From Yunchengibacter salinarum (GTDB taxonomy: Bacteria > Pseudomonadota > Alphaproteobacteria > Sphingomonadales > Kordiimonadaceae): a stretch of 16,694 bases of DNA. Positions 14,092 to 16,694 of the stretch are shown here, one piece after another. The first letter of the stretch is position 1; each line of letters begins with the position of its first letter. Made by a program: the position numbers and the translations under genes. The notes under the pieces were generated by a model. That model saw only the letters and a program-made list of their open reading frames with translations, searched no databases and was not told the DNA's origin. Location: contig NZ_JBBJLN010000015.1 in NCBI RefSeq assembly GCF_037658235.1, positions 1 to 16,694 on the forward strand, written 5' to 3'.

Positions 14092-16635
14092 CTATGCCTC
14101 AATTTCGACTTCGACTCCAATAGCATTGGCAATCTCGGCGTAAAGATCGACCTCGACGTTAGCGCGAAGGCTGACGATCAAAGAGTACCGAACGCGCCGG
14201 TCCGCGCGTTCCAGTTTTGGCTTCTCTCGCCACCACCCTCCAACCGGATAGACACCTATCGCATGGCGATTAGCAAGGTCAGTCGCTGTGCCTCTCCACA
14301 CATCAGAATGAACCGAACCTCGATCACGAAGGCGAGGCCCGAGCACCCATCCGTCGTCATTCCCAGCGCCAGCCACGCGCTCATCCTCATCGCGTGCCGC
14401 TTTGTTCACTCTTCGACGGAATCGATCGAGACTTTCTTCCGGGCGCTTAACCGAAAATCGCAGCCCGTGACCGCTGTAGCTGTGGCGCTTCGTCCAACCC
14501 CGCTCGCCAGGATTAGGCTCCACAAAATAACTCAAGGTCGCTCTCATCTCGACCAGAGTTTCGCCAAGGGCGTTCAGCGCCTCCTCGGGCCATGGCAAAT
14601 CATGCAGCATCATATCGCGGCTGCGTGTCCTTGACCCTTCAAGGAGAAACGGCTGCAAATCGGACTCAATCACCATGGTCACGTCACTGGTGAGGCTCCG
14701 GACCGCTTTCTCAAGGCTCGGTACACCATATCCATACCGACGCATAATCAGCCTTTGATGGGTCTTGTTTGGATTTTGGGGCAAATGCGCAAGCATAGCG
14801 GGCGTCCATTCTGCAGAATGGACGATAAGCCCCCGAACAGTCTCCGGCCAAAGATCAGGCTGATCCGCAAGGATTTGAGCTGCCATGCGCGCAGCTTGGG
14901 CAGTGGCAGCGCTCGTATCGCCCGTCACGGTAAAAGCGCGCTCTGCCGGACGATTGAAGGTGGTAAGCAGCGCCAGATCATCAACATGATCGCCAGCGCC
15001 CGTTTGCGGATCGACGCCGTAGTTTCCACCCTCAAAAACTACATCCGGCTTTATTGGCCAATCGTGGTTCCAGTTCACTGATGTGCGGCTGCAAGGAGAC
15101 AAGTCTCCCGCCGTTGCCATAGCCTCCCAACCCTGAAAATCCGGATGTGTAATCGTGACCTTTTCAGTTACTCCGCCGACAGTAAGTGCATTCCAAGCTT
15201 GTGCGGGGCTCTCAATTACTGCCGTGTCGTTATTATCCAGATATTCTACAGCAGGATAGAAGGTTCGAATGTTACCAGCGGAGATCATGATAAGCCGCTG
15301 ATCTTCTCCGTCTCCATAGGCGAGGTCATCCACCTTTGCGGACCAGGAAGACGGTCTGCCCCGCCAATGATCACCTTCGCTGGTAACGGCGAGACAATAG
15401 GCACGAGGCCGTTCGGGCGCCTGAACTTCAATGCGCCCCATAGCAGTGGCCGTGATATAGCCATAGAGATCGGGGTCATTGGCACCATGGTCCGGGAGAA
15501 TCTTGACGGATTCGAGCCTGTGACGAAGCTCGACCGGCCCATGCTCCACGAGCGGTTCTGTCAAGTCGCCGTATAGCGCTACGCCACTCATTTGAGTGCC
15601 GTGCCCGAGCCACTGGACGCCGACATCTTCAACGTTCCAGTCAGCATCCCAGGCCTGTTGATCTTCTTCGGCGAGAGCGGGAGTTATGAGCGGATGACGA
15701 CGTGTGGTCCCGCTATCCAGCAGGCATACCGCAGGAGCATCGCCGCCCGGCGCAACAATTCGATCAGCAAGCTCTTGTGACCATTCAAGTTGTCCAGCCC
15801 CATCCATCTCCATAAAGAAGGATGGGGTATCCCGTGCCATTCGAAGTTCGGCTATCGCATCGGTATTGGCGATAATTAGCCCAATAGTTTCAGGAGCAGC
15901 ACGCAGGAGGACCACTTCCCGTTCGGGAAAGGTCACAGAATGTTCTTTTGTCGCCACTTCGAGCTGTTGCGCAGCATGTTCCAGAATGGGGCGACCATCA
16001 TGTCTCAGCCATACTTCCCACCAGACTTCCTGCCCCGCCGCCGGGAATAGCTGTAAATCATCGGTATAAAGTGACTCCGCCTCCGCAATCCTTGCCGTTT
16101 CCAGTGATGCGACTAACGCTTGATTCTTTGGTCGGCGGGATTTCACCATACGATTTCCGGCTTCATCCAGGACGAAATTGCCTGCATCGTCTTTTTCGTA
16201 CCGGACGTTGTCTTCTTCACCGTAGGCGCGCACCTTGCGCAGATAATGCTCCCGCCTCGATTCAGGGACGAAGACAGTTGCTTTGATGCGATCTGGATCT
16301 TCAGCCGATGGACGCGCGGCCACCAGCTCGATGTGCTCTCTTCCTTGCTTGTTCTCGAGCTTGTCCAGCACTGACTGCTGAGACTGCGGGAGTTCAAACT
16401 CAAGATAGAAGCCCGGCGTGCCACCACTGATGTCAGGATCACGATTGGCGATCCGTTCCTGAGCTGCTTCAACAGCCTCTGTCAGCATTTGATCAAGCCG
16501 TCGGGCGTGCTGCTCGCGGTTTCGCTGTGGGATTGTTCCGCTACCGCCGCCACCTTGCGGCGACGTGAAATCTTCTCTTTCGCCGTGAGCGGGAAGATAA
16601 ATATGCGGCAATTGGCGCTGTTGGTCTTCAGCCAT
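14092..16635 (-). CDS. Large subtilisin-like S8 family serine protease, cytoplasmic type
   Basis: 847 aa. The catalytic set is intact: Asp307 in AVCLLDSGT, His345 in LGHGTQMSGV, the oxyanion Asn455 in ISAGN and Ser575 in TGDTSAATAQAA. There is no signal peptide or transmembrane helix, so it should act in the cytoplasm. About 290 residues precede the catalytic domain; their start (FTSPQGGGGSGTIPQRNREQ) matches the pattern of bacterial intracellular S8 proteins usually encoded next to an AAA-type ATPase. About 240 residues follow the catalytic Ser and include beta-rich segments. The ATG at 16635 has GGAGG (16644-16648) with an 8-base gap. The gene lies outside the IS66 direct repeats but within the same accessory region. 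Substrate and role are unknown; a defence or toxin-like activity released by a partner is inference. Confidence 0.88.
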   Translation of the reverse strand: MAEDQQRQLPHIYLPAHGEREDFTSPQGGGGSGTIPQRNREQHARRLDQMLTEAVEAAQERIANRDPDISGGTPGFYLEFELPQSQQSVLDKLENKQGREHIELVAARPSAEDPDRIKATVFVPESRREHYLRKVRAYGEEDNVRYEKDDAGNFVLDEAGNRMVKSRRPKNQALVASLETARIAEAESLYTDDLQLFPAAGQEVWWEVWLRHDGRPILEHAAQQLEVATKEHSVTFPEREVVLLRAAPETIGLIIANTDAIAELRMARDTPSFFMEMDGAGQLEWSQELADRIVAPGGDAPAVCLLDSGTTRRHPLITPALAEEDQQAWDADWNVEDVGVQWLGHGTQMSGVALYGDLTEPLVEHGPVELRHRLESVKILPDHGANDPDLYGYITATAMGRIEVQAPERPRAYCLAVTSEGDHWRGRPSSWSAKVDDLAYGDGEDQRLIMISAGNIRTFYPAVEYLDNNDTAVIESPAQAWNALTVGGVTEKVTITHPDFQGWEAMATAGDLSPCSRTSVNWNHDWPIKPDVVFEGGNYGVDPQTGAGDHVDDLALLTTFNRPAERAFTVTGDTSAATAQAARMAAQILADQPDLWPETVRGLIVHSAEWTPAMLAHLPQNPNKTHQRLIMRRYGYGVPSLEKAVRSLTSDVTMVIESDLQPFLLEGSRTRSRDMMLHDLPWPEEALNALGETLVEMRATLSYFVEPNPGERGWTKRHSYSGHGLRFSVKRPEESLDRFRRRVNKAARDEDERVAGAGNDDGWVLGPRLRDRGSVHSDVWRGTATDLANRHAIGVYPVGGWWREKPKLERADRRVRYSLIVSLRANVEVDLYAEIANAIGVEVEIEA

Positions 16636-16650
16636 TCGCAGTGCCTCCGC

Positions 16651-16694
16651 TTAACACTCAGTAGAGGCCTTGCGCTCCGCTATCGCTCCCAATA
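16651..16694 (-). CDS. C-terminal codons of an upstream gene (partial, possible ATPase partner)
   Basis: One minus-strand frame reads LGAIAERKASTEC and stops at TAA (16653-16651), 15 bases before the subtilase ATG. Such close spacing, with the subtilase ribosome site in the gap, suggests an operon. S8 proteases of this type are frequently preceded by an AAA-family ATPase gene, which is the likely identity, but only 14 codons are visible. A second frame ending at TGA near 16660 is the alternative. Confidence 0.3.
   Translation of the reverse strand, partial: LGAIAERKASTEC

Noticed and set aside
1..16694. CRISPR array, tRNA or rRNA
   Set aside because: No regularly spaced short repeats, no cloverleaf-like sequence and no rRNA signature noticed on either strand; a tRNA or Rfam scan would confirm.

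Overview
This window looks like an accessory/defence island from a high-GC proteobacterium, most likely an alphaproteobacterium. That is an inference from the high GC content, the IS66-type insertion sequences and the style of the type I restriction genes; no rRNA, tRNA or core housekeeping gene is present to fix the taxon. Nearly everything reads on the minus strand. The exception is a conjugative-mobilisation relaxase on the plus strand.

Layout from left to right. (1) 1-1262: IS66-family debris: a tnpA/tnpB pair (tnpB runs off the left edge) followed by a frameshifted tnpC fragment. (2) 1298-2041: an AT-richer gene of unknown function, lying between tnpC scraps. (3) about 2180-3073: a second, unrelated IS66-type element with complete tnpA and tnpB but only the first codons of tnpC; its outer end GTAAGCGCC is at 3073. 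(4) 3162-11196 (minus strand): a six-gene type I restriction-modification operon in the order hsdM, hsdS, a membrane-anchored protein of 194 aa, an AbiJ/HEPN-like protein of 276 aa, a 240-aa protein of unknown function, hsdR. All five junctions are 4-base ATGA overlaps, so the six products are probably translationally coupled. (5) 11197-11621: a divergent intergenic region with nested inverted repeats. (6) 11622-13487 (plus strand): a MOBQ (RSF1010 MobA-like) relaxase with an unusual N-terminal extension. (7) 13530-14002: a truncated second copy of the element in (3). (8) 14092-16635: a large, apparently cytoplasmic subtilisin-like S8 protease with an intact catalytic set. The last codons of a possible partner gene lie just upstream at the window edge.

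How it fits together. The main candidate for a novel system is the type I RM operon carrying three extra coupled genes between hsdS and hsdR. This is the position occupied by the anticodon nuclease gene prrC in the known EcoprrI system. One insert encodes a protein with a HEPN-type RNxxH motif and an N-terminal region resembling AbiJ proteins, one encodes a single-pass membrane protein, and one encodes a helical protein with a hydrophobic Gly/Ala segment near its C-terminus. The natural reading is DNA restriction backed by an abortive-infection branch, but that is inference.

The RM operon and relaxase are bracketed by two directly repeated IS66 fragments of 473 bp (18 mismatches, no indels by my manual alignment, about 96% identity). 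Homologous recombination between them could therefore excise or amplify a 10.9-kb segment carrying its own mobilisation gene. The subtilase lies outside that bracket.
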